A stretch of 64,000 bases of DNA from assembly GCF_052116305.1 (NCBI RefSeq), contig NZ_JBQKLI010000008.1, positions 44,845 through 108,844 of the forward strand, given 5' to 3'. Both the position numbers and the translations under genes were made by a program. Below are positions 7,554-15,439 of the stretch, in pieces. A model generated the notes under the pieces. That model was given only the letters and a program-made list of their open reading frames with translations, had not been told where the DNA came from and searched no databases. This stretch comes from JBQKLI01 sp012798975 (lineage in GTDB: Bacteria > Bacillota > Clostridia > Tissierellales > Peptoniphilaceae). Within the stretch, counting starts at the first letter, position 1, and each line of letters begins with the position of its first letter.

Positions 7554-8044
7554 TGAAATTAGAAGGAAAAGTATGGACTTTCGGAGATGATATCGATACG
7601 GATGCGATCATCCCGGCTCGTTATTTAAATACATCCGACCCAAAAGAGTTGGCAGAATATGTAATGGAAGATGCGGAAGCAGGTTTCAGCAAGAAGATTT
7701 CTGACGGAGATATTTTAGTAGCTGGAAAGAACTTCGGCTGCGGATCCAGCCGTGAGCATGCTCCTATCGCGATTAAAGTGGCAGGGTTATCTTGTGTAAT
7801 CGCAGAATCTTTCGCAAGAATCTTTTATAGAAACTCTTTAAACATCGGTCTTCCAATCTTCGAATCAAAAGAAGCATCTGATGATATCAAAGCTGGAGAC
7901 GAAGTAGAAGTGGATACAGATACTGGTGTTATTACAAATAAAACAACAGGAAAAACATATCAAGCAGTGCCGTTCCCTGATTTTATGCAGGAATTAATCC
8001 AAGCGGGCGGCTTAATGAATTATATTAAAAAGAACAAAATGTAA
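7553..8044 (+). CDS. leuD: 3-isopropylmalate/citraconate dehydratase small subunit
   Basis: This 163-residue protein is the swivelling small domain of the aconitase-like dehydratase. It opens with KVWTFGDDIDTDAIIPARYL and contains the GKNFGCGSSREHAP active-site motif, both diagnostic for LeuD of the short type. The start overlaps the leuC stop, with GAGGAGG just before it. The two subunits are expected to be made in equal amounts and form a heterodimer or heterotetramer. No anomaly seen. Confidence 0.95.
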   Translation: MKLEGKVWTFGDDIDTDAIIPARYLNTSDPKELAEYVMEDAEAGFSKKISDGDILVAGKNFGCGSSREHAPIAIKVAGLSCVIAESFARIFYRNSLNIGLPIFESKEASDDIKAGDEVEVDTDTGVITNKTTGKTYQAVPFPDFMQELIQAGGLMNYIKKNKM

Positions 8045-8056
8045 GAGGGGCTTTTA

Positions 8057-9130
8057 ATGAAAGAATATAATATAGCAGTATTACCAGGGGACGGAATCGG
8101 CCCTGAAATTGTACCAGAAGCGATTAAAGTTATGGACGCAGTTGGGGAAAAGTTAGGATATAAATTTAATTATGAAGAAGGATTCATCGGAGGAGCTGCC
8201 ATCGATGAAACAGGAGAGCCTCTTCCTCAAGAGACAGTAGATCTTTGCGAAAGAAGCAATGCTGTTCTTTTAGGAGCAGTCGGCGGACCAAAATGGGATG
8301 ATCTTCCAGTAGCGAAAAGACCGGAAGTAGGGGCTTTGCTTCCACTTCGTAAAAAACTAGCTCTTTACGGAAATATCCGTCCAGCTTTTGTATATGACGA
8401 ACTAGCAGATGCATCTACTCTTAAAAAAGAAGTTGTTCAAGGTACTGACCTAGTTACATTCCGTGAGCTTACTGGAGGAATCTACTTCGGTAAAAAAGAA
8501 CGCGGAGAAGATGAAAACGGAAAATATGCTTTAGACGAAGACAAGTACTATGTATACGAAGTGGAAAGAATTGCAAGACTTGCATTCGAAACAGCACGTA
8601 CTAGAAGAAACAAAGTAACATCTGTTGATAAAGCAAATGTACTAGAATCTTCACGTTTATGGAGAGAAACTGTAAAAGCTCTTCATGAAAAAGAGTATTC
8701 AGATGTAGAACTAGATCATCTATATGTAGATAATGCTGCAATGCAGCTGATCTTAAGACCGACATCTTTCGACATCATCTTAACAGAGAATATGTTCGGA
8801 GATATCTTAACAGACCAAGCTTCTGTTATGACAGGTTCTATCGGAATGCTTGCTTCAGCAAGTGTCGGTGGAGACGTAGCGTTGTATGAACCATCTCACG
8901 GATCGGCACCTGATATTGCAGGACAAGGAAAAGCCAATCCGTTAGCAACAATCCTTTCTGCTTCTATGTTATTCCAGTACTCATTAAAGGACAGAGAAGC
9001 TGCAAAGATGATCGAAGATGCGATTAAAAAAGTATTAGCAGCAGGATTTAGAACTCCTGATATTATGGAAGAAGGAAAAACTTTAGTTACTACTTCTCAA
9101 ATGGGAGACGAAGTCGTTAAAGCTTTATAG
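8057..9130 (+). CDS. leuB: 3-isopropylmalate (beta-methylmalate) dehydrogenase
   Basis: This 357-residue isocitrate/isopropylmalate dehydrogenase family enzyme carries out NAD-dependent oxidative decarboxylation. It begins with IAVLPGDGIGPEI, includes the substrate segment LLPLRKKLALYGNIRP, the metal-binding DNAAMQLI and ENMFGDILTD regions, and the NAD-binding HGSAPDIAGQGKANP. Length and motifs match LeuB rather than isocitrate dehydrogenase. It follows leuD by 12 bp with its own GAGGGG ribosome site. In this operon it most likely converts D-erythro-3-methylmalate to 2-oxobutyrate, the precursor of isoleucine. Confidence 0.95.
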   Translation: MKEYNIAVLPGDGIGPEIVPEAIKVMDAVGEKLGYKFNYEEGFIGGAAIDETGEPLPQETVDLCERSNAVLLGAVGGPKWDDLPVAKRPEVGALLPLRKKLALYGNIRPAFVYDELADASTLKKEVVQGTDLVTFRELTGGIYFGKKERGEDENGKYALDEDKYYVYEVERIARLAFETARTRRNKVTSVDKANVLESSRLWRETVKALHEKEYSDVELDHLYVDNAAMQLILRPTSFDIILTENMFGDILTDQASVMTGSIGMLASASVGGDVALYEPSHGSAPDIAGQGKANPLATILSASMLFQYSLKDREAAKMIEDAIKKVLAAGFRTPDIMEEGKTLVTTSQMGDEVVKAL

Positions 9131-9138
9131 GAGGAATT

Positions 9139-10710
9139 ATGGAGAAGGTCATAATATACGATACAACCCTTCGAGATGGAACTCAGGGAGAAGGTGTCAG
9201 CCTTTCTGTACAGGACAAGATCAATATTACAAAAAAACTGGACCAGCTCGGAGTTGATTTTATCGAAGGGGGATGGCCAGGATCCAATCCTAAAGATATG
9301 GACTATTTTAGGGATATCAAAGATATCCCTTTACAGTTTGCTAAAGTTGTTGCGTTCGGAAGTACGAGACGTGCAGGAATCAAAGCGGAAGAAGATGTCA
9401 GCCTTAATAAATTTGTGAAGTCCGAAGTAGAATACGTTACGATTTTCGGAAAATCCTGGGATTTTCATGTAAAGGAAGCCTTAAAAGTGAGTTTAGAGGA
9501 AAACCTGGAGATGATCGAATCCAGTATTCATTTCTTGAAAGGAAACGGTATCCATGTGTTTTTTGATGCGGAGCATTTTTTCGACGGTTTCAAAGAAAAC
9601 AAAGACTATGCGTTAAAAGCGTTAAAGACCGCTGAAAAAGCCGGAGCTGAAACGGTGATTCTCTGCGATACAAACGGGGGAACACTTCCATACGAGGTCT
9701 ACGATATCGTAAAAGAAGTCGTGGATGCGATGAATATTCCAGTAGGAATCCACTGCCACAACGATTCTGAAGTAGCCGTTGCCAATTCTTTAATGGCAGT
9801 GCGTGCCGGAGCAAGGCAGGTTCAAGGTACAATGAACGGTTTAGGGGAACGATGCGGAAACGCAAATATTACATCCATCATTCCAAATCTTCAGATCAAA
9901 ATGGGTTTCGACTGTTTAAATGGAAACGGGCTGGAACATTTAACCGAGGCAGCGAGATTTGTCAATGAAACGGCAAACCTAAGTCTTCCAAACAATCAAG
10001 CCTTTGTAGGAAACAGCGCCTTTGCCCATAAGGCAGGGATTCATGTAAGTGCAGTCCTTAAGAATTCGAAAACCTATGAACATATAGACCCTGAAGTAGT
10101 GGGGAATTCAAGAAGAGTACTTGTATCCGAGCTAAGCGGTGCAAGCAATCTTCAGTATCGGGTGAAGGAAATGAATGTGGAATTCTCCGAAGATCGGGGT
10201 GTTCAACGGAACTTTATTTCAAAAATCAAACAGCTGGAATATGAAGGCTATCAGTTTGAAGGTGCAGAGGCTTCCTTTGAGCTGTTGTTAAAAAAAGAAA
10301 TGGGCGATTTTCAGCCGAGATTTTCCTTGGAATCTTTTAATGTGGTGGCGAATAAACGAGGAGTGCTTCCTGTATATTCGGAAGCCTCTATAAAGATCAA
10401 AGTTGATGAGGAAATCTTCCATACTGCAGCAGACGGCTACGGACCGGTAGACGCACTAGACCACTCTTTCCGTAAAGCCTTGGAAGCGTTCTTCCCGGCT
10501 TTAAAAGACATGCATCTAGTGGACTACAAAGTGCGTGTCATTGATGGAAAAGACGGTACCAGCGCAAAGGTCCGTGTACTTATAGAATCATCTGACGGGG
10601 TCAACAACTGGACGACAATCGGCGTATCCAACGACGTTATCGAAGCCAGCTGGCTGGCATTGGCAGACAGTTTCAATTATAAATTATTAAAAGACAGCGA
10701 AGTGAAATAA
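9139..10710 (+). CDS. cimA: (R)-citramalate synthase
   Basis: The 523-residue enzyme condenses acetyl-CoA with pyruvate to give citramalate, the first step of threonine-independent isoleucine synthesis. The N-terminal TIM barrel starts IIYDTTLRDGTQGEG with the catalytic RD, followed by GVDFIEGGWPGSNPKD, which separates the CimA group from LeuA and homocitrate synthase. HCHND metal ligands occur near residue 205, and HKAGIHVSAV near 300. Residues from about 390 form the LeuA-type C-terminal allosteric domain, so feedback inhibition by isoleucine is likely. It is eight bases behind leuB with AGGAGG and ends the operon. A specialised homocitrate-like substrate is possible but less likely. Confidence 0.92.
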   Translation: MEKVIIYDTTLRDGTQGEGVSLSVQDKINITKKLDQLGVDFIEGGWPGSNPKDMDYFRDIKDIPLQFAKVVAFGSTRRAGIKAEEDVSLNKFVKSEVEYVTIFGKSWDFHVKEALKVSLEENLEMIESSIHFLKGNGIHVFFDAEHFFDGFKENKDYALKALKTAEKAGAETVILCDTNGGTLPYEVYDIVKEVVDAMNIPVGIHCHNDSEVAVANSLMAVRAGARQVQGTMNGLGERCGNANITSIIPNLQIKMGFDCLNGNGLEHLTEAARFVNETANLSLPNNQAFVGNSAFAHKAGIHVSAVLKNSKTYEHIDPEVVGNSRRVLVSELSGASNLQYRVKEMNVEFSEDRGVQRNFISKIKQLEYEGYQFEGAEASFELLLKKEMGDFQPRFSLESFNVVANKRGVLPVYSEASIKIKVDEEIFHTAADGYGPVDALDHSFRKALEAFFPALKDMHLVDYKVRVIDGKDGTSAKVRVLIESSDGVNNWTTIGVSNDVIEASWLALADSFNYKLLKDSEVK

Positions 10711-10740
10711 ATAAGAGCATCCTTAAGGGTGCTCTTATTA
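10710..10740 (+). terminator. Hairpin ending the leuCDB-cimA operon
   Basis: AATAAGAGCA pairs with TGCTCTTATT around CCTTAAGG, which can extend the stem. The T-tract behind it is weak, so efficiency is uncertain. Confidence 0.65.
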
Positions 10741-10869
10741 TGTTTAAAAGAATTGTATGCGAAAGAGATAAATAGAAAAAATATTCAACGTAAATTATCT
10801 ATTCTTCGAGGAAACACTGGGTTTCGGGTATATATAATAAAAGAAGGAAAAATTATAGGAGGTAGTTCA

Positions 10870-12882
10870 ATGGCTGAAAATCGTTTCCCGCTGGAGATCT
10901 ATGAGCTCGATCCGATGCTTGCGGAGTTTAAAGGTGATTTAGATTATAGGAATCAAAGATTTTACGATGTTAAAGAAGAACTAGTCGAAGACGGTTCATT
11001 AAAGGATTTTGCGAACGGACATAGATATTATGGTTTTCACAAAGATAAAGATGGCTGGGTGTATCGGGAATGGGCGCCGGCAGCAGAGGCTCTTTTCTTG
11101 ATAGGGGATTTCAATCATTGGAATCGGGAATCCCATCACTTAGAGCGTATCGATTTTAATACTTGGGAGATTCGATTGAAGCCGGAAGAACTTCATCATG
11201 GGGACTTGGTGAAAGTGCGGGTTGTTTTTCAAGGGAGATCTCAAGATAGAATTCCATTATACATAAAAAGAGCTGTACAAAACCCTCAGACCAATGATTT
11301 CAGCGGACAGATTTGGGAGCCTTCGAATCGGTTTATATGGAGCGACAAGGAGTTTAAAGGGCTGAAGGGAGAAGCCCCATTTATCTATGAGACCCATATC
11401 GGTATGGCTCAGGAAAAAAGAGGGATCGGGACGTATCGGGAGTTTGCGGATAATATTTTGATACGGATTAAAGAACAGGGATATAATACGGTACAGATTA
11501 TGGCGATTATGCAGCATCCCTATTATGCATCCTTCGGTTACCATGTATCGAATTTCTTTGCCGTTTCTTCTTGGTTTGGAACACCGGATGATTTAAAATA
11601 TCTGATCAACAAAGCCCATGCTATGGGAATCACTGTGTTAATGGACATTGTCCACTCTCATTCTGTTAAAAATACAATCGAAGGAATCAACGAGTTTGAC
11701 GGTACGGATTTTCAGTTTTTCCACACTGGAAAGCGGGGGAATCATGATCAATGGGATTCTAAGATTTTTAACTATGGAAAACACGAAGTGATTCATTTTC
11801 TATTATCGAATATAAAATACTGGATGGAAGAATATCATTTTGACGGATTTCGTTTCGACGGGGTGACCTCTATGCTGTATCTAGATCATGGTATGGGAAC
11901 GGATTTTGACAGTTATAAAAAATACTTCAGTATGAATACGGATGTAGAAGCTGTGACGTATCTTCAGCTGGCAAGTTCTCTCGTGAAAGAAATCAACCCG
12001 AACGGGATAACGATAGCGGAGGATATGAGCGGCATGCCGGGAATGTGCCTTCCTATCGAAAAAGGAGGAATCGGCTTTGATTATCGCTTAGCCATGGGAG
12101 TTCCTGATTTTTGGATACGAAATTTAGAGAAAAGAGACGATCAGTGGAATATGCATGAAATCTATTTTGAGCTTTCTACTACAAGGGAAGGGGAAAAGAG
12201 AATCGGTTATGTGGAATCCCACGATCAGGCACTTGTGGGAGACAAGACGATTATCTTTAGAATGGCCGACAAAGATATGTATACGGAGATGAATGTGTTC
12301 GGCGAAAATATTGTAGTAGACAGGGCCATCGCCCTATCGAAGATGATTCGTCTCGTCACGATCTCTATGGGCTGCGACGGGTATCTGAACTTTATGGGGA
12401 ACGAATTTGGACATCCGGAATGGATCGATTTTCCAAGGGAAGGAAACGGATGGAGTTTCGAACATTCCAGAAGACAATGGTCCCTTGCAGACAAAGAGTA
12501 TTTAAGATACAAAGGGTTAAACGATTTTGACAAAGCCATGATTCATTTTATGAAAGAAAATGATCTTATGGGCGGCGGCGAGCCGGAAGTTCTATGGAGA
12601 GATGACGAGAGAAAGCTTGTTGCCATTCGTAAAAAAGGCTATATCTTCCTTTACAACTTCCATCCGACTGAATCTTATGAAGGTTTTGAACTTCCAACTC
12701 ATGATGAAGGTGCTTATCGTGTAGTTCTCGATACGGATCAAAAAGAGTTCGGAGGATTTGGGGGAAGAATTTCTCATGACTACGAATATATTGTCCAGCC
12801 CATGAAGATGAACCCGAATTATCATGGAATTACACTTTATATTCCAAGCCGCACGGCTATGGTTTTGGAGAAAAGAGATTAA
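10870..12882 (+). CDS. glgB: 1,4-alpha-glucan branching enzyme (GH13)
   Basis: This 670-residue enzyme transfers alpha-1,4 glucan chains to alpha-1,6 positions. A CBM48 domain (YGFHKDKDGWVYREWAPAAE to GDFNHWN) is followed by a GH13 barrel: nucleophile Asp in GFRFDGV near residue 330, acid/base Glu in IAEDMSG near 384, and the HDQ transition-state pair near 451-452. The C-terminal region is the all-beta domain. It resembles the shorter, eukaryote-like branching enzyme group. I chose ATG 10870 (after TAGGAGG) instead of an upstream in-frame codon at 10729 that overlaps the terminator hairpin. No glgC, glgA or glgP is adjacent, so the gene stands alone here. Confidence 0.9.
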   Translation: MAENRFPLEIYELDPMLAEFKGDLDYRNQRFYDVKEELVEDGSLKDFANGHRYYGFHKDKDGWVYREWAPAAEALFLIGDFNHWNRESHHLERIDFNTWEIRLKPEELHHGDLVKVRVVFQGRSQDRIPLYIKRAVQNPQTNDFSGQIWEPSNRFIWSDKEFKGLKGEAPFIYETHIGMAQEKRGIGTYREFADNILIRIKEQGYNTVQIMAIMQHPYYASFGYHVSNFFAVSSWFGTPDDLKYLINKAHAMGITVLMDIVHSHSVKNTIEGINEFDGTDFQFFHTGKRGNHDQWDSKIFNYGKHEVIHFLLSNIKYWMEEYHFDGFRFDGVTSMLYLDHGMGTDFDSYKKYFSMNTDVEAVTYLQLASSLVKEINPNGITIAEDMSGMPGMCLPIEKGGIGFDYRLAMGVPDFWIRNLEKRDDQWNMHEIYFELSTTREGEKRIGYVESHDQALVGDKTIIFRMADKDMYTEMNVFGENIVVDRAIALSKMIRLVTISMGCDGYLNFMGNEFGHPEWIDFPREGNGWSFEHSRRQWSLADKEYLRYKGLNDFDKAMIHFMKENDLMGGGEPEVLWRDDERKLVAIRKKGYIFLYNFHPTESYEGFELPTHDEGAYRVVLDTDQKEFGGFGGRISHDYEYIVQPMKMNPNYHGITLYIPSRTAMVLEKRD

Positions 12883-12888
12883 AAAAAA

Positions 12889-12923
12889 GTGTGAGAGTGG
12901 GAGAGTGAAAGAGTGGAGTTGTG
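12889..12923 (+). repeat. Repeat family D copy (GAGTG-rich)
   Basis: A purine-rich block built from GAGTG units (GTGTGAGAGTGGGAGAGTG then AAAGAGTGGAGTTG) lies just after the glgB stop. Similar blocks follow other genes near 13552, 25564, 37031 and 51698, and one occurs inverted at 37205. Confidence 0.7.
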
Positions 12924-13025
12924 GTTGAAACATGGAACTTGTTTCTTTTGGAGAAATAACGAGGTAAATACGGCACGATATAGGAATTTAAAATAGAAGA
13001 AATAGAATATAAACGGGGAAGCGGT

Positions 13026-13047
13026 GGAAAGCTGCTTTCCTTTTTTT
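13026..13047 (+). terminator. Weak candidate terminator
   Basis: GGAAA-GCTGC-TTTCC followed by seven T's. The stem is only 5 bp, so it is a modest candidate for ending the glgB transcript. Confidence 0.45.
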
Positions 13048-13109
13048 GAAAAGAGTTTAGAATTTAGTTATATTGAGTAGTGAAAAATTTATAATAAAAG
13101 GAGTTTTTT

Positions 13110-13553
13110 ATGGAGATAAAATATATAGAATATGGAACGAAAGAATATGAAGAGAATGTTAAGCTGCGGGTGGATGTGCTGAGACGTCCATTAAACTGTG
13201 ATATGGATGAAGAAGAGCGGGCTTTTGAAAAAGAAGGAGCGCCGATTGTAGGTCTATATGATCAGGGGAAGATGGTCGGTGCAGGCGTGATGGGATTTGT
13301 AGATGAAGAGCAGATCGAGATTAAGTATATGGCCGTATCCGAAGAAATGAGAGGAAAGGGCGTAGGCAATGCTATTATGGATGAGCTTGAAGATTATGCA
13401 AGGAGGAATCATTATAAAAAAGTGGTCCTAGTGGCAAGGACAGGAGTACTGCCTTTTTATGAAAAAAGAAGTTATATAACGCTAGGCGAGGCTTATGAGC
13501 CTGGTTTTGTGCCTGTAATGCATATTCGTATGGAGAAAGAGCTTAAAGAATGA
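13110..13553 (+). CDS. GNAT family N-acetyltransferase
   Basis: This 147-residue protein has the GNAT fold: the acetyl-CoA binding motif A (MAVSEEMRGKGVGNAIM, with the R-x-G-x-G turn) lies at about residues 72-88, and a late PFYEKRSY segment is typical of the YjcF/ElaA-like subgroup. Such enzymes move an acetyl group from acetyl-CoA to an amine of a small molecule or protein. It stands alone, with GGAG before ATG 13110. Repeat elements D and C start at its stop codon. The substrate is unknown. Confidence 0.85.
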   Translation: MEIKYIEYGTKEYEENVKLRVDVLRRPLNCDMDEEERAFEKEGAPIVGLYDQGKMVGAGVMGFVDEEQIEIKYMAVSEEMRGKGVGNAIMDELEDYARRNHYKKVVLVARTGVLPFYEKRSYITLGEAYEPGFVPVMHIRMEKELKE

Positions 13554-13645
13554 GTGTGGAGAGTGAAAGCGGGCCGATCGTTTTTAGCCAAGAATGTAGA
13601 AACACCGTTTTTGGGAAAGGAGCGGCATGAGCTTGATCTAAATAG
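13552..13645. repeat. Repeat families D and C, adjoining copies
   Basis: GAGTGTGGAGAGTGAAAG (family D) is immediately followed by a 75-bp segment whose blocks TAGCCA, AACACCGTTTTTGGGAAA, GGCATGAGC and TCTAAA recur in the same order at 36928-36999. The D block begins inside the stop codon of the GNAT gene. Confidence 0.65.
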
Positions 13646-13680
13646 CGTTTTCTAAGAAAACTTTAGCAGCTCTGGTGCAG

Positions 13681-13703
13681 CTCATTCTCTAAATGAGTTT
13701 TTT
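13681..13703 (+). terminator. Rho-independent terminator
   Basis: CTCATT-CTCTA-AATGAG followed by TTTTTT. It is the only clear terminator between the GNAT gene and the convergent minus-strand operon. Confidence 0.7.
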
Positions 13704-13964
13704 CATATGGCTAATATTATTTGCTGACCTGCGCCAAATCAAAATACTTGACTTAAAGAGGGCTTCAGAGAGGTGAGTTTAAAGAGTATAGCAGAAAAAT
13801 TTTATATGAAAGAAGCAGGTTTCTTATTTTTAAGGGAAAACTAGGTATTGAGAATTTATAATATAGAGTTTTTATCCGAATGGATAGGGGAATTGAGGGA
13901 GGTATCTGCTGAGTTAACAGTCCTTTTTTACTAGGGGAGGATTGGATTGAGTTGTTATGGGAAC
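13704..13964. other. Intergenic stretch without recognised features
   Basis: I see no convincing open frame, promoter pair or RNA structure here. It is AT-rich, with scattered GAG-rich patches that may be eroded repeat sequence. Confidence 0.4.
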
Positions 13965-14001
13965 AAAAAAGAAGGCGGTTGTAGAAATGCCTTCTTTTTT
14001 T
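13965..14001 (-). terminator. Bidirectional-type terminator of the acetylation operon
   Basis: AAAAAAGAAGGC pairs with GCCTTCTTTTTTT around a 12-base loop. On the minus strand it overlaps the last codons of the 14000-15430 gene. Confidence 0.8.
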
Positions 14002-15430
14002 ATAATAATTTATCTAGCGGGATGATTGTTTTTGTTTTGTCTTTTTCTTCAACTAGTATGAGTTTAACATCTTTGAAAGTATCGTTGTAAACAGAACAAT
14101 ATGTGGACAAGATGCCGTTGCCGATATTTGAAGGATGGGTATCGTGTATCCTTTCGGATGCTTCAAGATAAAGATAGTTATACTGTTCTGGGTACTGTAT
14201 GGCGATATCGGTTAAGATGTCTTTCTTTTGTATGTTCACTTTTATCTGATCAAGGAGTTCTTGAGACGCTTCAACTTCAGAGAGTCCAGATAAATTTTCG
14301 TATTTTGGATTGAAATGAACACTCGAAAAAGCGTTAGGGTTGAAGTAGCCTTCATTAAAGGCAGAGGCTGCTACTTCAAACAATACGATATCCGGTTTAA
14401 AAAGATTAAGATAATAGTCGATATCGAATATATTTTCATAGTTATGAATTCCTATGACTTCGGAGAAGTCGTCCGTATAGAAATCTTCTTTGCCATTCAT
14501 AAAACTGCCTCGAAAGATCAGAAGGCTGGGTGCATCGGGATTGTTCGGGTTTTGGTCGATACGCAGGGTGCTATGGGTAGGATGAAGTTTTAATTCATTT
14601 TTTAGCGCTGCTTGATATTCTTTCGGATTCACATGCTGCGGGTTTTTTGAATGGTATTTTGTGATTTCTTGGTTGATTTTTATTTTAGAATTGGGCAGAT
14701 ATTCCTGAACGATTTTTTCCTTTTGATATTCTTCGAAAGAAATACTGCCGATGTTCGGATGTTTTTCCCGCATGGGTTCGATCATATTGCTGATACCGAG
14801 TATCGCTCCATAATCGGTCCAATGTCCCACATCATATTGTTCGTCGAAAATCCGTTCTTGTGCATCTACGTTTTGAAGATATTCGACATTGTCTATGGAG
14901 GTAAAGAAATTGTTGGGCAATAGTGTTCTAAGATACTCCATGTTTCCGTAGGATGTATGAACGGAGTCTGGGAGTTTTTCCGGATAAATATCGTTTTTAG
15001 AAGGATTTGCCGCAAAAACAAAATCGATGCCTCTTACTTCGAGATAGCGCTGTACCGTACCCATGAAATTGTTGAAATTATCTACAAATTCTTTATCTGC
15101 CGGTTCAGCTGCGTAGCTGTAAAAAACTTCTTTTTCCTTGCCGTATTCATAGGAAGGGTGTTTTAATACTCCAAAGATACTATTGTATCCGTTGCCGTAG
15201 ATGCCCAGCATTTCTTCGCGAAAACCGATTCGATCCGAAAGATAATCTTCAAACTGCATGCTCATAAGATGGAAATCGAGGTTTTGTTTTTGAGAAGTTG
15301 TATCTTCCGGAAAGAGATCGGTAAGGGTGCGGTTATCTATTGTAGAGACTTGATTTTCTTCTGTATTCAGATTAACTATAGGGATCAAGATGATAATCAA
15401 TAAAATACCTATAAATATTTTTTTTCTCAT
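14000..15430 (-). CDS. SGNH-hydrolase-like (DHHW/AlgX-type) secreted protein
   Basis: This 476-residue protein begins with a signal-anchor (RKKIFIGILLIIILIPIV) and is predicted to be extracytoplasmic. The region FEDYLSDRIGFREEM and the later DVGHWTDYGA resemble the conserved motifs of AlgX/AlgJ/DHHW acetyltransferase-accessory proteins, where Asp and His of a (D)xHW motif act as catalytic residues. It follows a membrane-bound O-acyltransferase gene by ten bases, the usual partner. Together they probably acetylate an extracellular polysaccharide or cell-wall polymer: MBOAT passes acetyl groups across the membrane and this protein places them. The motif here is D-x-G-H-W rather than the standard D-H-H-W, so catalysis is probable but unproven. 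Confidence 0.75.
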   Translation of the reverse strand: MRKKIFIGILLIIILIPIVNLNTEENQVSTIDNRTLTDLFPEDTTSQKQNLDFHLMSMQFEDYLSDRIGFREEMLGIYGNGYNSIFGVLKHPSYEYGKEKEVFYSYAAEPADKEFVDNFNNFMGTVQRYLEVRGIDFVFAANPSKNDIYPEKLPDSVHTSYGNMEYLRTLLPNNFFTSIDNVEYLQNVDAQERIFDEQYDVGHWTDYGAILGISNMIEPMREKHPNIGSISFEEYQKEKIVQEYLPNSKIKINQEITKYHSKNPQHVNPKEYQAALKNELKLHPTHSTLRIDQNPNNPDAPSLLIFRGSFMNGKEDFYTDDFSEVIGIHNYENIFDIDYYLNLFKPDIVLFEVAASAFNEGYFNPNAFSSVHFNPKYENLSGLSEVEASQELLDQIKVNIQKKDILTDIAIQYPEQYNYLYLEASERIHDTHPSNIGNGILSTYCSVYNDTFKDVKLILVEEKDKTKTIIPLDKLL

Positions 15431-15439
15431 TGTTCTCTC

